Source: Chryseobacterium shigense
GTDB taxonomy: Bacteria > Bacteroidota > Bacteroidia > Flavobacteriales > Weeksellaceae
Assembly: GCF_900156575.1 (NCBI RefSeq)
Contig: NZ_FTNY01000003.1
Coordinates: 789,133 to 853,132 of the forward strand
Length of the DNA: 64,000 nt
Direction of reading: 5' to 3'
The notes below the pieces were generated by a model. The model was not told the origin of the DNA. It saw only the letters and a list, made by a program, of their open reading frames with translations, and searched no databases. The position numbers were made by a program, and so were the translations under genes. Below, one piece after another: positions 40,553 through 47,736 of this stretch. Every line of letters begins with the position of its first letter. Positions within the stretch are counted from its first letter, which is position 1.

Positions 40553-41935
40553 ATGTCGTTAATAAAATCTATTTCAGGGATCCGAGGGACAATCGGCGGA
40601 AAAGTAAATGATAACCTGACTCCTCTGGACGTGGTGAAATTTGCATCCGCATTCGGTACCTGGCTTCAGAATACACAGAATAAAAAGAATTTAACCCTTG
40701 TCATAGGAAGAGATGCCAGAATATCAGGCGAAATGGTTTCTTCACTGGTAACAGCTACCCTTCAGGGATTGGGAATTAATGTTGTGGACTTAGGACTTTC
40801 TACAACACCAACCGTAGAAATCATGGTTCCCGAACTGAACGCAGACGGAGGAATCATCCTTACCGCTTCACACAATCCAAAACAATGGAACGCACTTAAG
40901 CTATTGAATGGCAAAGGAGAGTTCATTAGCGGAGACGATGGGGCAAAAGTACTGGCTCTGGCTGAAAGCGAAGATTTCAACTACGCTGAAGTAGATGATC
41001 TTGGAAAATATGAAACAAGAGAAGATGCTTTTGATATTCATATTCAGCAAATTCTTGACCTGCCGATGGTAGATGTTGAAGCGATTAAAGCAAAAAAATT
41101 CAAAATTGTTCTTGATGCCGTCAACTCTACAGGAGGAATCGCTATTCCGATGCTGTTGGATAAGCTTGGTTGCGAGACTGTAAAATTATACTGCGAACCG
41201 AACGGACAGTTTCCACACAATCCTGAACCTTTGAAAGAACATTTGGGAGACATCTGTGAGCTGGTAAAAAAAGAAAATGCCGACCTTGGGATTGTTGTAG
41301 ATCCGGACGTGGACAGACTGGCTTTAATTGATGAAAATGGGGAAATGTTCGGAGAAGAATATACGCTGGTTGCGGTTGCAGATTATTTATTAAAGCATAA
41401 AAAAGGAGCCGCTATCTCCAATCTTTCTTCAAGCCGTGCTTTGAGGGACGTTGCCAATAGCCACGATTCAGAATACTTTGCAAGTGCTGTAGGAGAGGTG
41501 AACGTCGTGAACCTGATGAAAGAAAAAAATGCAGTGATCGGAGGAGAAGGAAACGGAGGAATCATCTATCCTGATCTTCACTACGGAAGAGACTCTTTGG
41601 TAGGTGCTGCTTTGTTTTTAACCCATCTGGCCAAAGAAAACAAAACAGTTTCCGAATTAAGAGCCGGATATCCGGGCTACTTTATGGGGAAAAAGAAAAT
41701 AGAACTCACTCCGGAGATCAATGTCGATGAAATCTTATCCAAAATGGAAAAAGAATACCAGAATGAGCAGGTTTCTACCATTGATGGGGTAAAGATCGAC
41801 TTTGAAAACAACTGGGTGCACCTTAGAAAATCCAATACAGAACCCATTATCAGAATCTATACAGAGGCTTATACACAGGAAGAAGCCGATAAACTTGGAG
41901 ATGATATCATCGCTAAAATTAAAAGTTTAATTTAA
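40553..41935 (+). CDS. glmM: Phosphoglucosamine mutase
   Basis: A 460-residue alpha-D-phosphohexomutase that makes glucosamine-1-phosphate for UDP-GlcNAc and thus peptidoglycan and LPS. The phosphoserine loop TASHNPKQWN (about 103-112), metal loop DPDVDRLALID (about 244-254), sugar-binding GEGNGG (about 329-334) and phosphate-binding RKSNTEPIIRIY (about 426-437) are all intact. Bacteroidota GlmM and phosphomannomutase homologues are close, so the label rests on the domain organisation and the SGIRGT N terminus. Confidence 0.9.
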   Translation: MSLIKSISGIRGTIGGKVNDNLTPLDVVKFASAFGTWLQNTQNKKNLTLVIGRDARISGEMVSSLVTATLQGLGINVVDLGLSTTPTVEIMVPELNADGGIILTASHNPKQWNALKLLNGKGEFISGDDGAKVLALAESEDFNYAEVDDLGKYETREDAFDIHIQQILDLPMVDVEAIKAKKFKIVLDAVNSTGGIAIPMLLDKLGCETVKLYCEPNGQFPHNPEPLKEHLGDICELVKKENADLGIVVDPDVDRLALIDENGEMFGEEYTLVAVADYLLKHKKGAAISNLSSSRALRDVANSHDSEYFASAVGEVNVVNLMKEKNAVIGGEGNGGIIYPDLHYGRDSLVGAALFLTHLAKENKTVSELRAGYPGYFMGKKKIELTPEINVDEILSKMEKEYQNEQVSTIDGVKIDFENNWVHLRKSNTEPIIRIYTEAYTQEEADKLGDDIIAKIKSLI

Positions 41936-41942
41936 AATAAAA

Positions 41943-41976
41943 GAAGAACGGAACAGAAATGCTCCGTTCTTTTTTC
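41943..41976 (+). terminator. Terminator of glmM
   Basis: AGAACGGA (41945-41952) pairs with TCCGTTCT (41963-41970), followed by six T residues. Confidence 0.88.
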
Positions 41977-42343
41977 TTCTGCAAAAGGGTGATAAAAGAA
42001 TATGAAGTGCAGGGCAGATCCGGATGGGGAAATCAGATTCTGAAATTATTTTCAAGATATTTCAGGCTGCCGCAGGGGGAAACATATCAGAGGTACTCAC
42101 CGCTTTCAGAAAAGATACAAAAATTGGCTGGATCGGCAGAAATTCCGTCCGGAAAAAGAATCATTATTACTATTTAACCACAATTTGCGTTATTTATCCA
42201 CAATCCTTTTATCTGTTTTCTTTTTTTACTATCTTTATTATAGAAATTTATGAAAAACTAATTCAAAAAAAAGTTGCAACTTTGCATAAACATTTGAATG
42301 TCAGTTTCAGAAGTTATTATTAATTAATAAAGTTTGCCGAGGT
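41977..42343. other. Intergenic region without a supported gene
   Basis: About 370 bases between the glmM terminator and the TPR gene. Short open frames at 41959-42177 and 42024-42323 overlap in different frames and lack protein-like composition. The last 100 bases are very AT-rich and should hold the TPR gene promoter. Confidence 0.45.
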
Positions 42344-43768
42344 TTGCAAGTACATTCAGACATCGGACCGACAAAGACGACACTATTGGAAGAGTATTTT
42401 GGAAATGAACTTGTGAAAAAGTTCGAGGAAATGATGGAAAACAATGATGAATTCTACTTCGATACCGAAGAATTGGAAGATATTATTGTTTATTATTTGG
42501 AGCTGGGAGATTTTAACTACGCAGACAATGCTGTTAACTATGGACTTAAGCTTCACCCGAATTCATTAGATATCAAGATCAAAAGACTTGAGATTCTTCT
42601 GGAATGGGAAGATTATAATACCGCAAAGGAACTCATCAATGAGCTGAAAGGCGCATCGATGGAGAACACAGACTTTTTAGTCTGCTATGCGAAGTATTAT
42701 TCGAGCCTGGGAAACCCTAGAAAATCCATTGATATCTGTAAAAAAGCTTTAGAATTGAAAGAAGAAGAGAACTTCCTTCACAACTTTATTGCGGATGAAT
42801 ATGTGAATTTGGGAGATCCCTTTAACGCTCTTAAACACTACAGAAAAGCTCTGAAAGAAGATCCTACGGACGAGTATTCACTTGAAAACTGTATGATCTG
42901 CTTCAGCGATCTGAATAAGAGCGAGGAGGCTATTGCCTTTCTTAATGAATATTTAGATGAATTTGCTTACTCCGAAACCGCATGGTTTGAATATGGACAG
43001 TTTTATTTCAACAGAAAGAATTTTGAAGAAGCCATCAAAGGGTATGACTATCTTTTGGCCATCAATTCAAATTCTGTAGGAGTTTATGCTAATAAAGCAG
43101 CCTGTTACGAAGCTTTAGGACAGTATCAGAAAGCAGTAACGGTCTATGAGGAAATGCTTGAGCTGGAATATACCAAAGCATTTACTTTTTACAAAATAGG
43201 ATTGTGTTACAAGGCGCAGAAACAGTCTATTATGGCTCTTAATGCGTTTCAGAAATCATTGAGAGAAGACCCTCAGTTTTATCTTGCGATGATGGAGCAG
43301 TCTTACCTGTATGAAGAAATGGGAGGGATGAAAGAGGCACTGCATTTTGCGAAAGAAGCCACCCATCTGAATGATGACAATCTTGATTATCAGAAAAGGT
43401 TGGCGTTTCTGTTCATCGATTCCGGAAAATTTGAAGAAAGCCTTGGCTGTCTTAAAAAGCTGGTTGATGCAGAGCCTACAAGATTTTACAACTGGTATGC
43501 TTACTCTGAAGTTTTAATGCTTCTTGGAGAGTATGAAGAAGCTGTGACGATCCTGGAGAGAGCTCTAAAGGTACACGACAGAGCAGAACTCTACTATCAG
43601 CTAAGCAACTGCTATTTTAACCTTAAGAGAGCGGAAAAAGGCGCGGAATCTCTTCAGAAAGCATTGAGTATAGACCCATCGTTGGCGCCGGATATGCAGA
43701 AAAAGTATCCTTTCATCAAAGATGAGGTAAAGAAAGTCAAAGCAAAAGTAAAAAAGAAGAATTCTTAA
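42344..43768 (+). CDS. Tetratricopeptide repeat protein
   Basis: A 474-residue cytoplasmic protein built almost wholly from TPR units (from about residue 40 to 460), for example SVGVYANKAACYEALGQYQKAV and AELYYQLSNCYFNLKRAEKGAE. The C terminus is a lysine tract. The frame opens with a TTG at 42344; a second TTG at about 42389 (before EEYFGNELVKKF) is an equally possible start, and no ATG fits. TPR proteins act as scaffolds; the partner is unknown. Confidence 0.85.
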   Translation: MQVHSDIGPTKTTLLEEYFGNELVKKFEEMMENNDEFYFDTEELEDIIVYYLELGDFNYADNAVNYGLKLHPNSLDIKIKRLEILLEWEDYNTAKELINELKGASMENTDFLVCYAKYYSSLGNPRKSIDICKKALELKEEENFLHNFIADEYVNLGDPFNALKHYRKALKEDPTDEYSLENCMICFSDLNKSEEAIAFLNEYLDEFAYSETAWFEYGQFYFNRKNFEEAIKGYDYLLAINSNSVGVYANKAACYEALGQYQKAVTVYEEMLELEYTKAFTFYKIGLCYKAQKQSIMALNAFQKSLREDPQFYLAMMEQSYLYEEMGGMKEALHFAKEATHLNDDNLDYQKRLAFLFIDSGKFEESLGCLKKLVDAEPTRFYNWYAYSEVLMLLGEYEEAVTILERALKVHDRAELYYQLSNCYFNLKRAEKGAESLQKALSIDPSLAPDMQKKYPFIKDEVKKVKAKVKKKNS

Positions 43769-43870
43769 GAAGCCAGAGGAATGAAACTGGAAGAAAGATG
43801 TTTCTGAAAATCTGTCTCACCAAACAGCTTAAGATTCTGAAAGATTTAAATTAAAATAATTCAAATAAGT

Positions 43871-43899
43871 AAATCCTGCAGCAATGCAGGATTTTTATT
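43871..43899 (+). terminator. Terminator of the TPR gene
   Basis: AAATCCTGCA (43871-43880) and TGCAGGATTT (43885-43894) form a 10-bp stem with a GCAA loop and a T-rich tail. Confidence 0.88.
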
Positions 43900-44060
43900 T
43901 TCAATCAACTTGATGTCAACCGTACAAGTGCATTGTTTTGATTAAGCGGATCTTTTATCCATCAGCTTAAGCAAAGGTTATGTCACATCTTACCTTACTT
44001 CAATTGTTATGTATGTATGATCAGTCTTTGCGTTAAAATAAATTCATTATATAGCTGAAC

Positions 44061-44951
44061 TTACTTTTTTATAATGCTGGTTTTAGACCTTAAAAAGATT
44101 AATCCTCCGATAATGACACCAGCGCCCACAAACTGTAAAACACTTAGTTTTTCACCATCTAAAAAGCCCCAGATAATCGCAACGATCGGCATCAGCAGCG
44201 TTACTGTTGAGGCAAAAAGAGGAGTAGACACTTTCAGCAGCCGGTAATTCAATGTCATCGCCAGCCCCGTTCCGAAGACCGATAGCAGGCCCACAAACAT
44301 CAGTCCCAGCATTTGATCTTCATTGAAACTGAAGGTGGAAAAAAATCCGGTTCCTGTTAAAGCAATCAGAGAAGGTAAAAACAAAACAAAAGAGAAAACA
44401 AAAGCGGATAAAATAGTGGAAGAAATTCCCATCAGTTTAGATTTCACCGTTGTCGTGCTTACAGCGTAGCATAAGGTGGCTAATAATAAGAGCAATATCG
44501 GAATCAGCTTAAATTTTCCACCTTCTCCATCCCCTCCAAATGCCAGTAAACAGACGCCTGCAAAGCTGATCATTGTTCCTACGATCTGCCTTTTGGTGGT
44601 GTCAAATTTCCAGATCAGAGCTCCCACAATGATTACAAAAATGGGCATCATAGAATTGATAATTCCCGCAATACTGCTGCTCACCTCCGTTTCTGCAATC
44701 GGGAACAGGAACATGGGAATAAAATTTCCTGTAAATGCAGCCAGAATAAGCCATTTCAGATGTTTTTTAGGAAAGAGTTTATATTTTGAAATGGCAACAG
44801 GCATTAATACAATTCCTGCAATCAAAACCCTTAGTGCACCGACCTGATAAGGGCTGAAGTGCTCCAGAGATTTTTTGATCAAAATAAAAGATGACCCCCA
44901 GATAAGCGTTAATACAACCAGAAGAATCCATTTTTCTTTATCTGCGTTCAT
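44061..44951 (-). CDS. EamA family (DMT superfamily) transporter
   Basis: A 296-residue inner-membrane protein with ten predicted helices arranged as two EamA repeats (about 8-140 and 152-288). The first repeat opens with LVVLTLIWGSSFILIKKSLEHFSPYQVGALR, the typical DMT entry. Such proteins export or import amino acids and metabolites; the substrate cannot be told. Its start overlaps the end of aat by 14 bases, so the two are co-transcribed. Confidence 0.92.
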   Translation of the reverse strand: MNADKEKWILLVVLTLIWGSSFILIKKSLEHFSPYQVGALRVLIAGIVLMPVAISKYKLFPKKHLKWLILAAFTGNFIPMFLFPIAETEVSSSIAGIINSMMPIFVIIVGALIWKFDTTKRQIVGTMISFAGVCLLAFGGDGEGGKFKLIPILLLLLATLCYAVSTTTVKSKLMGISSTILSAFVFSFVLFLPSLIALTGTGFFSTFSFNEDQMLGLMFVGLLSVFGTGLAMTLNYRLLKVSTPLFASTVTLLMPIVAIIWGFLDGEKLSVLQFVGAGVIIGGLIFLRSKTSIIKK

Positions 44952-45591
44952 TGTTTTTGTGTAAGATTTTTAAAAATTCTTTTTTAGGAATCATTTTGGC
45001 CCCCAGACTTTCCAGGTGTTCGGTATGAGATTGACAGTCAATGAGATCTAAGGCTTCTTTGTTGCTTTCTACAAAATGTATAAAGCCTGCTTTAGATGCG
45101 TTACTTACCTTTGCAAACATACTTTCTCCACAGAAAACATGGCCGATCTGAATTCCGTAAAATCCGCCAACCAGTTCTTCATTAAGCCATACTTCAATAC
45201 TTTTGGCAAGGCCGTATTCGTGAAGTTTGATGAAAGATTCCATCAGCTCGTCTGAAAGCCAGGTTCCCGTTTGTCCTTTTCTGCTGCTTTGCTGGCAGTT
45301 TTGGATCACTTCTCTGAAACTTTTGTTTTCGGAAAATGTAAAAACGGATCTGTTGAGTATTTTCCGCATCGATTTTGAAACTTTTAGCTCATCAGGAAAC
45401 AGAACAAATCTTGGATCAGGGCTCCACCACAGTATTTCCTCTCCCGGATTATACCAAGGGAAAATGCCTAGCTGGTAAGCAAACCAAATACGTTCTATAG
45501 ATAGATCACCACCGAAAGCAATCAGGCCTTCGTGGCCGTCATAAAGTTCAGGATCGGGGAATGAAATCTCATTTTCGTCTAGTCGGACCAT
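44938..45591 (-). CDS. aat: Leucyl/phenylalanyl-tRNA-protein transferase
   Basis: A 217-residue Aat enzyme, which adds Leu or Phe from tRNA to N-terminal Arg or Lys of proteins and marks them for ClpAP through the N-degron pathway. Family motifs: GLIAFGGDLSIERI (about 22-35), GIFPWYNPGEEILWWSPDPRFVLFP (about 43-67), and GGFYGIQIGHVFCGESMF (about 141-158). It leads the aat - EamA pair. Confidence 0.95.
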   Translation of the reverse strand: MVRLDENEISFPDPELYDGHEGLIAFGGDLSIERIWFAYQLGIFPWYNPGEEILWWSPDPRFVLFPDELKVSKSMRKILNRSVFTFSENKSFREVIQNCQQSSRKGQTGTWLSDELMESFIKLHEYGLAKSIEVWLNEELVGGFYGIQIGHVFCGESMFAKVSNASKAGFIHFVESNKEALDLIDCQSHTEHLESLGAKMIPKKEFLKILHKNNERR

Positions 45592-45594
45592 TAT

Positions 45595-45629
45595 TTTGGA
45601 AAAAAAATCCCACTTGAGAAAGTAGGATT
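45595..45629 (-). terminator. Terminator of the DUF3127 gene
   Basis: On the minus strand AAATCCTACTT pairs with AAGTGGGATTT (11 bp, one wobble) around a TCTC loop and is followed by a run of T. Plus-strand arms are 45604-45614 and 45619-45629. Confidence 0.82.
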
Positions 45630-45651
45630 TATATTTGATCTTGTTTTTTAA

Positions 45652-46029
45652 TTAAAAAGGTAAATCATCGTCATCATCGCCAGCGAAAGGGTTTTCGTTG
45701 GAAACCGGAGATGCAGATTGAGCAGGAGACGCCTGAGTTGGCTCAGATCCGTTATCCATTACTTTTTCAATTTTCCATCCTGTGATAGAATTAAAATATT
45801 TAGTTTCACCTTGTGGAGAAACCCATTCTCTTCCTCTGATGTTGATTCCCACTTTTACATTTTCACCTTCTTTAAGGTTATCTAATAAACTGATCTTATC
45901 AGACAAAAATTCTATGTTTATCGGCTGTGGGTACTGTTCCTGGGTTAAAATAACCATTTCTCTTTTTTGAAAACCGCTTGCAAATGTCTGAGCATCAAAA
46001 AGTTTCTTTACCGTTCCTTGTAGTTCCAT
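45652..46029 (-). CDS. DUF3127 OB-fold protein with SSB-like acidic tail
   Basis: A 125-residue protein of the DUF3127 family, a predicted OB-fold. It begins MELQGTVKKLFDAQTF; the ATG at 46029 is preferred to a longer frame whose extra 45 residues are low-complexity. The core (to about 90) holds KVGINIRGREWVSPQGETKYFNSITGWKIEKV. After a Ser/Pro/Ala linker it ends in DDDDDLPF, the acidic tip with terminal Pro-Phe that SSB proteins use to dock repair and replication partners. So it may be an auxiliary single-stranded nucleic-acid binding protein; function is inferred. Confidence 0.88.
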   Translation of the reverse strand: MELQGTVKKLFDAQTFASGFQKREMVILTQEQYPQPINIEFLSDKISLLDNLKEGENVKVGINIRGREWVSPQGETKYFNSITGWKIEKVMDNGSEPTQASPAQSASPVSNENPFAGDDDDDLPF

Positions 46030-46126
46030 ATTGTAATTATTAACGTTGTAAAAGTAAGAAAATGAAATGTAATAATAGGGTGGACAGAAAAAAAATCTAT
46101 AAATTTTAATTTTTTTTAATGAAAAG

Positions 46127-46157
46127 TTTGGAGGTAAAGGAAAATGTCCTATATTTG
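46127..46157 (+). promoter_or_regulatory. Promoter of the tRNA Leu-Gly-Leu cluster
   Basis: TTTG (46127-46130) and TATATTTG (46150-46157) are 19 bases apart, an exact Bacteroidota promoter. It lies about 45 bases before the first tRNA. Confidence 0.8.
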
Positions 46158-46201
46158 CACTCACAAAAACGAAGCAAGCTCTTTAAAATAAACAAAAACC
46201 A

Positions 46202-46283
46202 GCGGATGTGGTGTAATTGGTAGCCATGCCAGACTTAGGATCTGGTGCCGTGAGGCGTGGGGGTTCGAGTCCCTTCATCCGCA
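46202..46283 (+). tRNA. tRNA-Leu (TAG), copy 1
   Basis: 82 bases with acceptor GCGGATG / CATCCGC, discriminator A, anticodon loop ACTTAGGA giving anticodon TAG, and the longer variable arm expected of leucine tRNA. An identical gene stands at 51566-51647. Confidence 0.95.
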
Positions 46284-46287
46284 CTAT

Positions 46288-46363
46288 GCGAAAATAGCTC
46301 AGCTGGTAGAGCACAACCTTGCCAAGGTTGGGGTCGCGGGTTCGAATCCCGTTTTTCGCTCCA
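46288..46363 (+). tRNA. tRNA-Gly (GCC)
   Basis: Acceptor GCGAAAA pairs with TTTTCGC; anticodon stem AACCTT / AAGGTT encloses anticodon GCC; T-loop GTTCGAATC present. The 3' CCA is encoded (46361-46363). Four bases after tRNA-Leu. Confidence 0.95.
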
Positions 46364-46368
46364 CACCT

Positions 46369-46452
46369 GCCCTGGTGGTGGAACTGGTAGACACGCAGGA
46401 CTTAAAATCCTGTGTTCGTAAGAACGTGCGGGTTCAAGTCCCGCCCGGGGTA
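46369..46452 (+). tRNA. tRNA-Leu (TAA)
   Basis: 84 bases with acceptor GCCCTGG pairing to CCGGGGT (two wobbles), anticodon TAA in ACTTAAAA, a long variable arm (TGTTCGTAAGAACGTG) and T-loop GTTCAAGTC. CCA is not encoded. Confidence 0.95.
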
Positions 46453-46456
46453 CTAA

Positions 46457-46491
46457 AACCCTCTGTAACTTCGGTTAACAGAGGGTTTTTT
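46457..46491 (+). terminator. Terminator of the tRNA cluster
   Basis: CCCTCTGTAAC / GTTAACAGAGGG closes with a TTCG tetraloop (one bulged A) and a T6 tail. Confidence 0.88.
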
Positions 46492-46614
46492 GTTTTTAAG
46501 ACGTACAAGAGGGCGGCAGTGACGCTACCTGTAAATTCAGACCACAATCCTTCTATAAATTCTGTATTTTTATACTCCTCCTGTGCTTTTAACTGAAAGC
46601 AGATAGATATGTTG

Positions 46615-47043
46615 TCATACATTGTATTTTGAGACCCATTTAAAAAGTGTTGTCTTTGGGATTCGGTATTCGCTAATGACCTGCTGTTTCGTTTTTTCAC
46701 CAGAACGGATAAGCTCTAAAATAAAAGTAATGACTTCTTTGGTATAAATATTTTTTCTGAATTGTGGAAGTTGACAGATCTTATGGGTACGGTCATTATT
46801 ACGCCTGACGGAAGGCGAAAATAAGATCAGATGCTGACTATATAATCTAAAGAAATCATACTCCAGCAATTTACACCACCTCAATAAAATATCAGTTGGC
46901 ATATCTTTTTGTAAAAACATATTCTCCACCTCTTTCTCATCACATTTTATGAAATTACAAATACGAGAAGTTTCGATCTCCAACTCTCTCGTTTTCTGCT
47001 CAAGTAATGAGCCGATATGAATATTTTTGAAGTTGATATCCAT
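46615..47043 (-). CDS. Orphan helix-turn-helix protein, transposase-OrfA-like
   Basis: A 142-residue DNA-binding-type protein. The N-terminal half (IGSLLEQKTRELEIETSRICNFIKC, then DILLRWCKLLEYDFFRLYSQHLILF) resembles an XRE-like helical domain; the C-terminal half (TKEVITFILELIRSGEKTKQQVISEYRIPKTTLFKWV) is an HTH like that of IS3-type OrfA. No orfB or terminal inverted repeats were found, so it is either a solo regulator or a remnant. Similar solo genes are frequent in Chryseobacterium. It is the last gene of a minus-strand group lying between two identical tRNA-Leu genes. Confidence 0.75.
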   Translation of the reverse strand: MDINFKNIHIGSLLEQKTRELEIETSRICNFIKCDEKEVENMFLQKDMPTDILLRWCKLLEYDFFRLYSQHLILFSPSVRRNNDRTHKICQLPQFRKNIYTKEVITFILELIRSGEKTKQQVISEYRIPKTTLFKWVSKYNV

Positions 47044-47151
47044 GTTTAATGATTTATTGATGAGTCATCTATAAAAGAAACTTCAGCCTAATAATGATGT
47101 AAAATTGTACCCCGATTATTTGGCTGAAGTAGACTTAAGTTTAAACGGATC

Positions 47152-47658
47152 TTAAGGTTTCCAGAAAGACCATACACTGCCATTATATATGGCTAATTGT
47201 CTTGCGGTAGTGTCATAGACCATCATTCCTGCCGCAGGGTTAATTACATTCAAATAAGGGCTGGCTACTTTGGGTAAAATCATCGCCTTGTTACTATCTT
47301 CCAACACCAGAATCCCCGCTGTTGAAGTAGGACTTCCGATACTGACTTTGGCTCCTGTTTTCTCTGTTTTTGATGTTTGTATGCTCAGATCAGCAGTGCC
47401 CGTAGTATCGACACTTAAGTCGAACCAAACACCGGATTTAAGGTATTTTACCTTATGATCCCCTGTATCGTAAATTAAAGTTCCATTTTGGGAAATCCCA
47501 CTAGTATCTTCTACATAGGGAAGGACCAACCCTCTATTTTCTGTACTGGCGAACTCCAGAGATACTGAGGTGTTCACTACATTGCCCTTTCCTATGGCCA
47601 CCTGACCCTTCACGATGACCATACAAAATGCCGTAATAATTAAGATTATTTTATTCAT
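47152..47658 (-). CDS. Secreted protein with duplicated Y-D-T module
   Basis: A 168-residue exported protein (signal peptide about 1-18, VKGQ). It holds two copies of a short module: NRGLVLPYV ... LIYDTGDHKVKYLKSGVW (about 42-80) and NKAMILPKV ... MMVYDTTARQLAIYNGSVW (about 124-164). The same module ends the large secreted protein encoded just upstream. Such modules are common in Bacteroidota surface and fibre-like proteins; function is unknown. No type IX sorting domain. Confidence 0.75.
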   Translation of the reverse strand: MNKIILIITAFCMVIVKGQVAIGKGNVVNTSVSLEFASTENRGLVLPYVEDTSGISQNGTLIYDTGDHKVKYLKSGVWFDLSVDTTGTADLSIQTSKTEKTGAKVSIGSPTSTAGILVLEDSNKAMILPKVASPYLNVINPAAGMMVYDTTARQLAIYNGSVWSFWKP

Positions 47659-47736
47659 TTTTATAAATTTTAAAATTAAAAGACTTGCCTAAATCAACAT
47701 AGAAAAGGATTTGTTGTTTCAGACGAATTCATAGAT

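Noticed and set aside
41959..42323. Two small overlapping proteins after glmM
   Set aside because: One starts within the glmM terminator; both overlap in different frames and lack protein-like composition.
46375..46596. 73-residue protein
   Set aside because: It begins inside tRNA-Leu(TAA) and crosses its terminator.
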